Below, one piece after another: positions 26,101 through 38,300 of a DNA stretch of 64,000 nucleotides (position 1 is the stretch's first letter; every line of letters begins with the position of its first letter). The notes under the pieces were generated by a model that made no database searches, had not been told where the DNA came from, and was given only the letters and a program-made list of their open reading frames with translations. Where the stretch lies: contig CM072908.1 in assembly GCA_037013685.1 (NCBI GenBank), positions 7,577,001-7,641,000 of the forward strand, in the 5' to 3' direction. The DNA is from Acridotheres tristis (lineage: Eukaryota > Chordata > Aves > Passeriformes > Sturnidae). Both the position numbers and the translations under genes were made by a program.

Positions 26101-29100
26101 GATTGTGCATTCAGACAAGGAGGCGTTGGAATGTGCTTCTCCTGGGAGAAATCCCAGCACATCTTAGCACTGAACAAAGGAATAACTTCATTGAGGATGC
26201 TCTGCAGGAGGCTCCTGATCCTTTTGCCTCCCTATCTGATGGCACCACATCCTGAAACGCTTCTTGTAGATTTTTCAAGGGAATTCTCTGAAGAATTCCT
26301 CAGTGGAACTGCCAGTTGGTGCAGGAGACATGACACCTCCAGGAGAGGATGAGAAAGTGTGGAGGATGAACCTACTGGTGCAGCCCCAGTGACACCCTTT
26401 GCTCTCCTGCTCTGCATCACATCTGGCCAACCTCAGCTTTTATCCACACACTGGGCAGTCAACTTTTTAATTTTCACTCTCTTGCTTCCTTTTTGATTAA
26501 TTCTAACCCCATATTGACCTAGGATATTAAGCACGGCTCCCAGCTGTAATATCCCTACCAGAACAGCAGGGAGGTTTTCTTTACTCATTTAATCACTCTT
26601 GAGGTGGTTTTGCCTGAAAATGTCAGCATTTTTCTTTGTCATCTTCTTCATCAGTTGGTTATCAGGAAAACTATCCTTTGCCATTATATCCCTGCGCAGA
26701 AGAACCTCCCAAATGTCAGGACAGTGGCCTGTGACCAAAATGGGACAGTGCTGAGGGATCCAAACCCACTTTTTCCTCACCCTTCACTGAAAGGGGTTCA
26801 TCAGTGCTGGGAGGCTGGTGGAAGTTTAGTGGAACCTTCTAGTGGAAGGTGTCCCTTGCCATGGCAATGGTTGGAATGAGCTGAGTCTTTATGGGCCCTT
26901 CCAACTCAAACCAGTCTGTGATTCTGTGACTGTACTAGTAATTCAATTAGGCAAACCTAAAGAAAACTGAAGAGCTTTAAAAGGGAGCAGACAGACACCT
27001 GTTATCTAAAGGATGTTGAGGAATAGCAGAGTTCCTCCCTAAAACTCTGCCATGGATCCTGTGAGATAACAATGAGAGAAAGCAATGTCTCTAAAGTACA
27101 ATTTCAAGAGAGGAACACCATCTTTAAATTTGAGTAAAGCAGGACTCTGGTTCCCTCTCACCTCTGTTTCTGCCTCTGTCACCTCCTCAGTGGCTTGGGT
27201 CCGGTCTTTTGGTTTCTTCCAGGTCTTTGGTGCAGCTACAGCGGTTTGGGCTGCAATGTAAATGTGCATCTGTTACCAACACCGAACGACACGGAGCTCA
27301 TGTGGCCGTGAGCTTCCCTCTCAGGGGCTGGTCTGAGGCACAGGAAAACGATGCAGTTGCAGCATTGTGGAGGATCCAGCTTGATTTAATCACTTTGGCT
27401 TTCAATGAAGCAATAACAATCATTAGAATGACATTAAAACACAGGAATTATTTTACAGGTTGCTCATTCAAGCTCTGAATGGCACTTGGGGTAGCAAGGA
27501 GGTCATTGCCAACAGCACAAGGATCACGCAGGGATAAAAAGCCTTCAGGAAGTCAAGTTTTTTGAAAGATCAGGTAGGTGCTGGCTGGGAGAGAAGGCTG
27601 TTCTCAACATGTTTTTCTCAAGAATTCTAACATCATTATAATATTAACCATAAGCAAGCCCAAGTATCCAGTATCTCATCCAAAAGGAAAACTCCTTCAA
27701 CCCTGCAGCAGTGCTCCGAGCTGAATGTATATTTCAATTCAAAAGTTCAAAGGTTCGTATCTCCACCATTAATGATCTCCCTGGCCAACTGAGTCAAAGG
27801 AAACACCACGAGTATTCCCAAGATCAGCACTGATTTACTCCAGTCATGTTTTCCCCCTAAAGGGTAGAAGAAACCACACACTGTATAAAGAGGAGACAAA
27901 CCCATTAATCTGCTCCTAATTTCTGGCAACTGCTCCCAGCTTAAATTCGGATCTGGGCACACATGCCCAGTTAACAGAGTGCAAATGGGACTGATTTTGT
28001 GACTGAAGTTTACTGCAAACAGATTTCCAGCTCCGGCCTTTGGTTTCCAGCAGATACTGTGGAAAAACCCAGTGTGCACTTCCTTTATCACAATAAAATA
28101 CAATTTTGAAAGGTTCTTCACTATGGATAAATAAGAAGAGTTAATAGAAGCCAACTCTGTTCCTAGGGGTATGGAGCAAATGGGATTCACTGCGTTCCCA
28201 CTAACCCCAAAGGATACATATGAGCTTCCATGGCTTCTCCAGAGTGTTTGCCTGTTTGGAGGGTGACCATGGACCTGCAGACACTCTGCAGATTCCCGTG
28301 GGAATCACCACATCCAGGCCCCAGCCGAAAGAGCAACAGGAGCTACTGGCACTGATGGAAGACTTTTACCTCCAGGCTGAACACCCCAAAAGCAAAGTTA
28401 ATTAAAAAGGGAAAGTCTTATTTAAATATTCAAACATCATCTCTTGTTCACAGAACCAATGGCTGGAAAAATCACCCAGATCTCCCAAGCTCCAGGTCCT
28501 GCACATCCCATCCACTGCATCTCCTTGGGGAGAGGCTTTAAGGGCAGGGCAGACCCCCAGCACAAATCTCGAATTTCCTGGGCTCAAAGGAGGGGAAAGG
28601 AAGGGCCCAGCGGGCCCAGACTGCAGCATGGCTTTGTCTCTCACAACTGGGATCTCCCAGCTTCCTTCACTGCTGGTCCTGGCAGCTCCCAGCACCTCAG
28701 CAAGAACAGCCCAGTTATTCCTACTATCCAGGGGTAAAACCAGGACTGGGAATGATCAGTGTCCTTGAATGTGGTAATTTCTGGAATTCAGCAAAGCACA
28801 GATCTAAGCCAGGCTCCCCAGTTCCCTCCATCACAAAATCTGCTACAAATTCAGTGAAAACTGGGCACTTTTCAAAGAGCTGTTTTCAGTCTTCTTGTTT
28901 GGTGATGTCACTTGCACATTTCCAGGGGTTTCTCCAAGAAGGGATGAGGTCTGTAAAACCACAACCTCAATTTTGCCACAGCCAAGTAATTTAACTGATC
29001 AATCCCAAAGTTTTTAATCTGACAGAATTTCACTCCCCTCAAACTCAAACCATGGAAACCATCTACAGCGTAAAATAACGTTTCATTTTTAACTGCACAG

Positions 29101-32100
29101 AAATAAACTCAAGGGTCATGGATTTAGGGCTGGCAAATGTGCGGGGTGTTTCCTTCCTCAGCTGTCAGGATGTGAACACTACTGCTGCTCAAGTATACAT
29201 TTTTCCCACCTTTTTTTGGCAAAAGTAAGCTCTGTAGAGGCTGCAATCCTGCCAAGCCTCCCAAATAAGTCCTGCCTTAATCCCATGACTTTCATCAGCC
29301 CGGAGGTTCTGCAGCCAGAGCAAACCCCGACCATGTTGTGGAGCTGCCCGGGATGGATCTCCAGAGATCTCCAGAGACGTTGCTCAATTTCCCACCCCTC
29401 TTAAAATAGCAGACACCAGATTTCTTCTTTTCTGTCAAGTTCACATTTCTGCTGCAGGAGCTCAAAGGAGAATTTGTGCTCACGTGAGTTTGGGTGCCAA
29501 CCTTCCCAAACCCCAAATCCAACAGGACAATGGTGTTATTCATCCGGAGATGGAGCTTCATCTGTGAGGCTGTAGGGAAATACAAAGTAATTTGTTTGGC
29601 TCTTGGAGAGGGACAACTCCAGATGCTTCTGGTCTTCTTTTCCGTTTTCTTGTCCCCAAGTTGGGCAACTTCATGTGCTCTCCAACAGTTTAATTCCTGC
29701 CCAAATGTAGGTTTATTTTTGCCAATATTCACACTTCCAGACCTTGTTTTCAGCTAATTTCTTTCCTCTGGAGAAGGAGCACCAGAAATCCAACCAACAC
29801 TCTGAGCTCTTATCACGGCTTACAGAGACAAGGGAGATAACAGCAGTGACAACACAGATTTACTTTAGGACTGGAAAGAGGAACAAACCCTTAATTCCAG
29901 ACTATCCCGGACACCACTCCCAGTGATAACCCCATCACTGCAGGGATCTGCTCAGCAGGCCCAACACTCCCTCAGCCCATTCCTCCAGCTCTGTCACATT
30001 CCTCTGTGGAATATCTTCCCACAGGATTTACCCACCCGTGAGCTCATGGCCATCCAGTAGGACATGAGGCCTCTCCTCTCTGATGTGGTGCCAACTGTGA
30101 AGCCTAAATTAATACCAGCTTTTATATTTTATTTTATTATCCAACATACCATGAAAGACCAGAGCAAAGATTCACCATCGCCTTCTAGCTCATGGAAAAG
30201 CAAATATATTCCACTGGTTATGGCAGCAAATCAAGGAAAAGGCGACATCTGATTTATGTTTCTGCCTCTCCAGGATTTGGTGCTGGATAAATTTCTCCAA
30301 GGTACTTCCAACTACAGCCCAAGTTCCTCGTTACAGCCTCCCCAACTCAGAAACTCCAGGACTCACCACAGCTGGGTTACTTAATACAGAAAAATGTCTC
30401 ATAAACAAGCTCTGCAAGAAGCAGCCCTTTGAATTCCATGTGTATTAAGTTCTTTTGACTTCCTGTGTTCCAAGGAGTTCTGTCTGGGACACATATCAGT
30501 TTCTTGTTTTCCTCTTTGCTTCTTGTAATAGCCATGATAGAATGGTGACATCAAAGGCCTTAGGTCTCTGGTGGCACCTTCTGCAGAAATTCCACTCCAC
30601 CAACAACACTTGTCCTGTTTTGCTGCCTGGAAAGTGCTCACTGTAGCTACAGAAACCCCAGAATTTAATAAAAAGCAACAGCTGCTGATGACTTTTAGCC
30701 AGGATGATGTTTTTAGTGTGGATTAGAGTGCCCAGGTCCTGTCTTGATAATTTATTTTTCTCCTTGTAGAGTAGATGAGTACGAATTACTTTCTTTAAAA
30801 ATCATGTGCTCTTGCCCCTTGCAGATAACAGCTCTGACTGTCCTAAAAACTCCAGGCAAAAATTCCTGAGGAGGAAGGAATGCAACCTGTGCCCTGAGAA
30901 CAGGAGGAATGTGTCCCCTTTGGGCAGAAGCTCGGACCAGGAGACATGGTCAGCAGCAAGAAACCACCCCTGGCTACAACATCCTGCTCTGATCATAGGT
31001 TTAATGCTCTGAAACCAAATCTGCCCCATTTCATCACAACCAGTAATGCTGACGAGCAGGGAATGATGATCCTGTGACTCACAGACACAGAGACTGAACC
31101 ATTAAAGCTGCCAACTTTGCTGTGAAGGTGTTCAGAGTAGGCAGAATTCAGTGTAAAATACAGCAAGGGTGTTCCAGTAGAATCCCCTGACCTTGGAAAT
31201 CTGGTAGAGACCTAATGCAAATGGAAAAGGAGAAGTGGAGGTTCCCCTGGATCCCCACAGGATCAACTCAACTCCGGCCTCTCCCTGTAAACACTGACAA
31301 AGTAATTTTCTTGAGCTGTAAAAAAAGAACTGCTGCAGGATAAAAACGTTTAAGGATCTGAATATATTTTCTTTCTCACCACAGAGCTTGAAAGAGCAAA
31401 AAATCCAAGTCTGGTTTCTCCGACTGTTGGACAGAAGGTGTGTCCTGTAAAACACTGCAGGAACAAATCCCTTTGCTCATCCCCAAAAAGCTGCCACCTC
31501 CAGCACAGAATCCGGGATCCACCTGGGAGCCTCAGCAGTGCTGCCCCAGCAGCTCAGGGAGGAGGAGAAGAAGGTCCCATTCCCAAAATCAGGCAGGCCA
31601 GGTTATAGCTATGAAAAGGACATGCAGGAGGAACTGCTGCAGGAATGAGCTTATCCCAGGAGGTTCCAGCACTGTCTCCCAGCCAGCCTAGCTCGGCTCC
31701 CTTTAAAGGAAAAGCAGGGGGACAATTTGTGGCCAAGCTGCTCTGTAATAAAAACACTATTCTGCTGAAAATCCCAAAGAAATATTGCTCAAAGTCATAG
31801 AGCTCACAGCTACCAGCACGTGCTTGAGAAGTTTCCCTTACCCCAGGTTTAATTCTAACTCCAGAGATCATAATAAGTCTCTCAGCCTTTAGTCCAAGAA
31901 AAACACAATAATATAACCCTTTCTCCTTGCTCCTGAGGGTCAGCATCTGGATTTTCCAACGTATATGGCAGACACGCTGTTACTCTTTCCTGAATTAGCA
32001 GGCAACCTCAGATGATGTTATTTCAATCTCTCTTCCTCTCTCCAAGAAAGAACTGGAAAATTATTGCTGAAAAGAAGGCTGGCAGAGAAATGCAATAATT

Positions 32101-32335
32101 TGGGATCATTAAATCAGGGGTAAAGCACAAAAAACCACTTGGAGAGCTTTGTGCTTTCTTTGAAGCCCTGAGCTTTTAATAGAAATCTGAGTTTTAAGTC
32201 ATCTTTTACATGACTTGAGAACTCCTTGTTTCCATGTTGCCAAAGCCAATGGCTTGGCTAACGTGTGCTCTGGAGCATAACGACATTACAGCATTAAAAT
32301 TAATCTTCTGCATAATTAAAAGCCCAAACACTGCA

Positions 32336-32373
<38 letters not shown>

Positions 32374-35300
32374 AACTACAGGCCATTACAAAGCCAGCAA
32401 TAACAGTGCAAACTGGAACCTGCCTGCGCAAAACCTTATTTACAGAGTCCCATTTCTCCTCTCCTTTGTAAGGAAATTAATTTGGGTTATGAAGAATCTC
32501 AGATTGGAAGAACAACAAGTGCCAGAGCAGGGAAATGACCTGAGTGAAATAAAAATAGAAGAAGATTAAAAGGAAAAAATCCTCATGGTCGCTGTAGTAA
32601 AGAGATCTTTCTTCTCATCTGTAGATACTGGATTTTAAAATCAGCATATTGAGCATCACAAAAACATGGAACAGGGCCAACCTCAACCTTTCAGTGCATT
32701 CAAGAACAAAGGCCGAGATTTTTGAGCCCATTTCCCATCTATCAAGGAAAAACTAAAAAAAAAAAAAATCCCTATATGAAATGTTACTTTAGCAAAATGA
32801 AACCAACAAGATCCCAATCACAACCAACTGTTTGTCCTCTTTGTCCAAGCTTCACTAAGTTCCAAGGAATTGAAATAACTGCAGAACAGGACACAGAAAA
32901 TGCAACATGTGAAATGCTTTAACACTGCTGGGTGTGAATTTAGCCCCCATTACATCCCTCCAGTAGCAATTACAAGGAATTGATAATTTAACTTCTTTTT
33001 TCACAATCTGATCTCCAAGAAGTCCTTCAAAAAAAGCCATTGTCCAGTTTCCATAGGAAATACAGTGTGTTAAAACCACAGTGCCAAACCAGAGATGCAG
33101 GCAACAACACCTGGAAAAAAAGGCTGGATTTTAAAAGGCAGCTGCAGAAATTGCGATTTTAATGAGTTTTAAACTGCAAACTACTGAATTTAAATTTAAA
33201 ATTGTAAATTGTACATTTTTATTACATGTGACTTATGCAAATAAAAAGCAGAAGCATCACTAAGGAAGGCTGGGCAGGTAGATGTGTGTGACACTGAGGT
33301 GACAATGAGGTGTGACTCTGGTTGTCAGTTGTCTGGGTGAGTGTGAATGGTCCATTTCATTTTCCCACATCTGGGAACACCGTGACACATTTCTACAGCT
33401 GGAAAAGACCCCACTCCAGCAGTTCTGGAAATTGTTGGCTCAAAGGCTTCATTCCAAGAGCTTCAGGGTCCCTTATCCAGAGTAACAGGCCCTTGGACCG
33501 ACCACTCACCTGTGGCCGCCCAGTCCCTGGAAGTGGCCAAGGCCAGGTTGGACACTGGGGCTTGGGCTGGGATAGTGGAAGGTGTCCCTGCCCATGGCAG
33601 GGGGTGGCACTGGATAGGATTTAAGGTCCCTCCAATCCAAACCATTTTGGAATTCCATGAAGAGTAGTGTGCTCTGCACTCCCCCTCCACCAGCCCTGAA
33701 AGCATAAACCCACCCCAGCCTGGGACACACATCCATGTCAGTGACCAATTAACAACCAGGAGCGATTTCTATCCCTTCCAACGAAGATCAGCATTTCACA
33801 ATCACAGCAGCCACACAGCACCACCAGGCTTTTTTCTTTTGCAGATAGAAACAGAAACATTTGTTGGAAGAAGAAAAAGCCCCTTTCCATCATCCTGCAG
33901 TTCACCACACAAACCTAGAGAGCCCAGCACTTACCTGGGACAGGACTCTTGCTCGAGTTCACACTCAGAGCCTCCTGGCTCTCCTTCAGTTGCCCATCTG
34001 CTTCTGTCTCTTCCTTCTTCTCAGTATCTTTTACCTCTTCGCTAAGAGTAGTTCTTGTGCTTTCCTCTCCTTCTAAATCTCCCTGGACAACAGGGAGGGC
34101 ACTCTGAGACGGGAGAGGAGGTGGAGAAGGAGTTGGAGTGGTACCAGCAGCTACAGAGAGCGGAGGGGCTGGGGGCGGCGGGGTGGGTGGTGGGGTGGGA
34201 GGAGGAGAAGGAATAGCCAGAGGAGCACTGGGAGGTGATGGAGCGCTCTCCACCCCCGCTGGGGGGGCCTCGGTGGGTTCCAACTCCACAGTCAACGCTG
34301 CAGCTTCCGCCTGGGCCACCTCTGCCACAGGCTCGGCCCCCGCGGCCCTGGCACTGCTCGTGTCGATGACCCCGGGCCCGGCCGTCACCGTCACCGAGGC
34401 GTCACCGGGTGATGCTACTGCACTGCTGGGCTCCGTGCACACCTCGGGTCCGGGCTCCTCCGCAGCAGCAGGGGCCGCCGGCTCCGGGCAGCCTGTGGCA
34501 CTGGGTGTAGGCATTGCCTCCTCTACGGGGGAGGCCAGTTCACATTTGTCCTCTGGCTCGGCCGCGGGCGGGGCTTTGCTGGACACGGTGACAGCAATGG
34601 CAGCCGTGGCGACAGCTGCGACAGGAGTGGCCGGGGCCGGCGACGGAGCGCGAGGAAGTTCTGGTGGGGTTTCCACTGAGGTGGGGGCCTCGCTCATCTG
34701 CCCAGCTTGATCTTTCTTCTCCCCTGTAGGTTCTGGTCTGAGGACTGGAGAAGGTGGTTTTAATACTGGATCTGGTTTTGGCTTCTCTTCTGGGAAAGGA
34801 GAAAAAACCCATTATCAACAGCAAGGCAACTCCTTGTTCCTGCCTGGTGCTTTGGCTTCCTTGGTTCCCATTCCTGCATTCTGCAAGGAGCTCTGAAGAA
34901 GACACCAGAGGCCCCTGCACCTCACTGTGAATCCACATTTGAAAATACCACCCCTGCCATCCTGAAAAGAGATGCATCTGGAAAGACTCATTGCAGCCTT
35001 CCAGTGCCTAAAGGGGGCTTATAAAACACGGAGAGAAACTTTTTACATGGACAAAAAGTTACAGGACAAGGGGGAAGGGGTTAAACTGAAAGAGGAGAGA
35101 TGTACATGTTTGGAAGAAATATATCAACGCTGAAAATCTTGTTCAGAAAGAAGTCCCTGTGCTTATCCCATGATTAGCAACAGACTTGGTGATCCCATCC
35201 CTGCCATGACCATCACACAGCTCCCAAAGCTCTGCTGCTTCCCACTTCTTTTCTACAGAACTATGAGCCACTATGGTTTAGGATCTCGCAGGAACACTAA

Positions 35301-38300
35301 ACTCATTCAGGACACTGTTACACCAGCAAAAATAATTCTGGAAAAGCCAGAGGCACAAACCTGCTCTTCAGATTAGGAAGTCAAAGGCCACAACCAACCC
35401 CAAATCATCAAAATTCAGGTAGAACTGAACAGGTTTGGCTCTGCTGGATTTCCATTTGGGGCTTATTAAACAGCTCTGCTGAAGGGAAAGGGTTGTTGAA
35501 GGAGAACCAAAGGGTTTTTGAAGGAGAATCCATTTGAAATTGCCTGGAACATCTAACCCCACCTTTAGGAATAGCTGGAGCAAAAGTGAACTCTGCTTGC
35601 AGCCGTCAGCAGCCCCAGCAGCATTACAGAGGCCCATGGCCAAACTAGTAGTTTATCAACCTAATGAGGCACCCAGGGACATGGCTTTGGAGGAGGATGA
35701 CAAGTGAGGAAAGAGATGGCAAAGAGTATCCCAACAGCTGATTTTGATTCTGGAGGCTCCGTGGAAGAAAAAGGATGCGGGAGCTGGTTTGGAAAAAAGA
35801 AAACACATCACCTCTGATTTTTGGAGCATCCTTTGCAGGAACTCCTGGAGCATTCCTGACATTTACAGCTCACTATAAACAACTGCCTGGATATTCTCTC
35901 CCCGAGTCAAAGGAGAATGCTCAAAAAACCCCCAACCAAATGCATTTGCAAGTGTTAAGAAAATAATTCTGAGAGATAAAACCAGCACAAATCCACATCT
36001 GTGTTTGAAACCAGAGGTTTCATTCCCTTCCTTCAAACCACACCTTTTCTGGCTAATGTTCTCATCATGGATACAGGCTGTGTGTGCAAAATCACAGAGA
36101 AAAGTGATTTGAGGAGGGATTTCAGAGAATGAGGATCAGATTTGGCTAATGAGAAGCAAATTTGAACTTGAACCCCCATCCCAGAGAACAAATCTCCAAG
36201 TCCTGGCAGAGGAGGACTTGTCCCTGCCAACTGTTACAGAGAGTCAGGTGAACAACTCACCGCTGGGGAGGGAAAACAAAAATCAATTCATCCCAACTGG
36301 ATCAAATCCCTCTTCCTAAATACACTGAGATCATTCCTCATATTATATTTAGAAAGTATTTGCAGGAAGCACTGGCTGCTCCAGGGGAAATATCAAGAGG
36401 TATTTTAAAAAATTTCCTGATAAATACAATTTTTGCAAAATTATTCCTTAAAGATTCTTTCACATACCCAGTGGGATAGACCCTGCCTCCTTCATGGAGA
36501 AGAAGTGGCACAGACTGGCCAGGGCATGAGGAAGATTTTACTGGATACGGGAATTTGTTCCTGCTCTGTGGTGTTTATCTGACTATAACTGCTGGGCTCG
36601 CTGCCATTTTTCCATCTTTTGTCCTGATGCAAACACACACGAGGCGGCACCAGGACTGACTCAGCGTCAGCAGAGGGGCTTTGGAGCTTTCCAAACTCTG
36701 GGGTCTGACATTAATCTATTTTCCAGAAACCATGCTGCACATTGTCCATGTCTAATAGATTGCAAGATTTGGAAGGAGGTTTAAAAAGAGGATAACACTA
36801 CTCCAAACATCCCCCTGAACCTCTGCAAGCAGAATAAACGTGGGCAGTTCTGATGCCATGCAGTTCTATCCCACTGCACCTCCTGCACCAGCCTGGCCTG
36901 CAGCCAGGCTTCACAGGCTCGGCCACTGGCTTGACCTGGACTCTCCAGCAGCATCCTCCCCTCTGTCAGCCTTGCTGCTATGGACATACCAGGGACATCT
37001 ACAGGAACCAGAATTTGCACCTAAATAATGTGATATTTCAAGGTATTATAGTAGCAGTTCCTATTCCTGGTCCACTGGAAGGTGTCCCTGACGTGGCAGC
37101 GGGGTCAGAACAGGAGGAGTTTTAAGGTCCCTCCAACCCAAACCATTCTGGCATTCTACAAAATGCCAAAGGCTTGACTTCAAAGAAAAACCAGAATATA
37201 AATAATGCAATCTCAAATCCAGCCTCAGGAATGACTTCCAGACCAAGGCAACGGGGACTGCAGATCTTGTGGGCAGAGCACACCAGCTGGATGCTGCTCA
37301 CAGAAGCAGCTTCACAAGCAGCTCTGGGTGTCACAGAATCAATGAAAGCCTGATTCCAAACTTCAACAGCTGCAAACAGGTACAGGAGAGGAAGGCCATG
37401 GGGAGGATCTGATCATGATGAGGATGAACATGGCAGATGGGACTTTGGAGAAACGACAATACTGCTTTTAATGAATACTTCAGCCATGCAGGCCTACCTG
37501 TCACTGCTTTTATTCTGGAAGCAAAAAACCCCCAACATCGAAGTGAAAAATCATTTTGATACATTGGTATGTAATTCTGAACAGACGTGCCCCCCAGAAG
37601 TTATTAGTTGAGTTTAAATATTATTAATGAGGTCTATTAATTACTGACACCAACCCCTACATTGCTCTGCCCCCCCAGCCACGGCCGGGTGTTATTCCAG
37701 GGCTTTCCCTGCAGTGCTTACATAAATGTGCTCTTTAGCAAATTTTGGACTGGAACAAATGTTTGACTCTTTCTGGGATGGAATGGAGATAAACACAGGG
37801 AAGCTCAACTGTTAAACCCCAGTCAAGCCCTGCTTTATCTTTAAACTATCACTGTCAGAGCTGTGTAAATAAACATACTTACTTCCAGTTTACTCCCAGC
37901 TGCCTACAAAGGGATTAAGTTAAAGAGAGAGAGAAGAGGGCTAAGACCCATTTGTCCTGGAAATCTACATTTCCATACACAAAGATGAAATACTGTGATA
38001 GAAGGTGCTGGATTTTCAGAGATCAGAGTTCAAGGAGCTCTTGGTCATATGATTTAGTGTAGGTGGTGGTCCTGTAAGTAGCAGGGGCCTAGTCTTGGTG
38101 ATCCTTACAGGTCCCTTCTGGCTGGAGGTGTTCTGTGGTTCCATGGCTTCACAGCTCAGCCCCAGCTCGGTCCCGAGGGCAGATGCACTTCAGCCATCAC
38201 CGGTGCTACCAGGTGACCATGTGGTGTGCTCAGAGGATGCTCCTGGCAGCAAGAGGGACTCGGGAATGGTGGCAGAGGGGACACAGACAGGGAAGAGCAG

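Larger units (their letters stand above)
27251..33934 (-). other. Intron 8
   Basis: 6.7 kb, among the longest introns in the window. It holds one CR1 tail (33508-33660) and a pure T tract (32339-32367). No further exon was recognised. Confidence 0.65.

Noticed and set aside
34138..34710. 190-codon plus-strand open frame (Gly/Ala/Ser-rich)
   Set aside because: It is the antisense of the GC-rich EIF4G3 exon 8; the simple composition comes from the Ala/Pro codons on the other strand.
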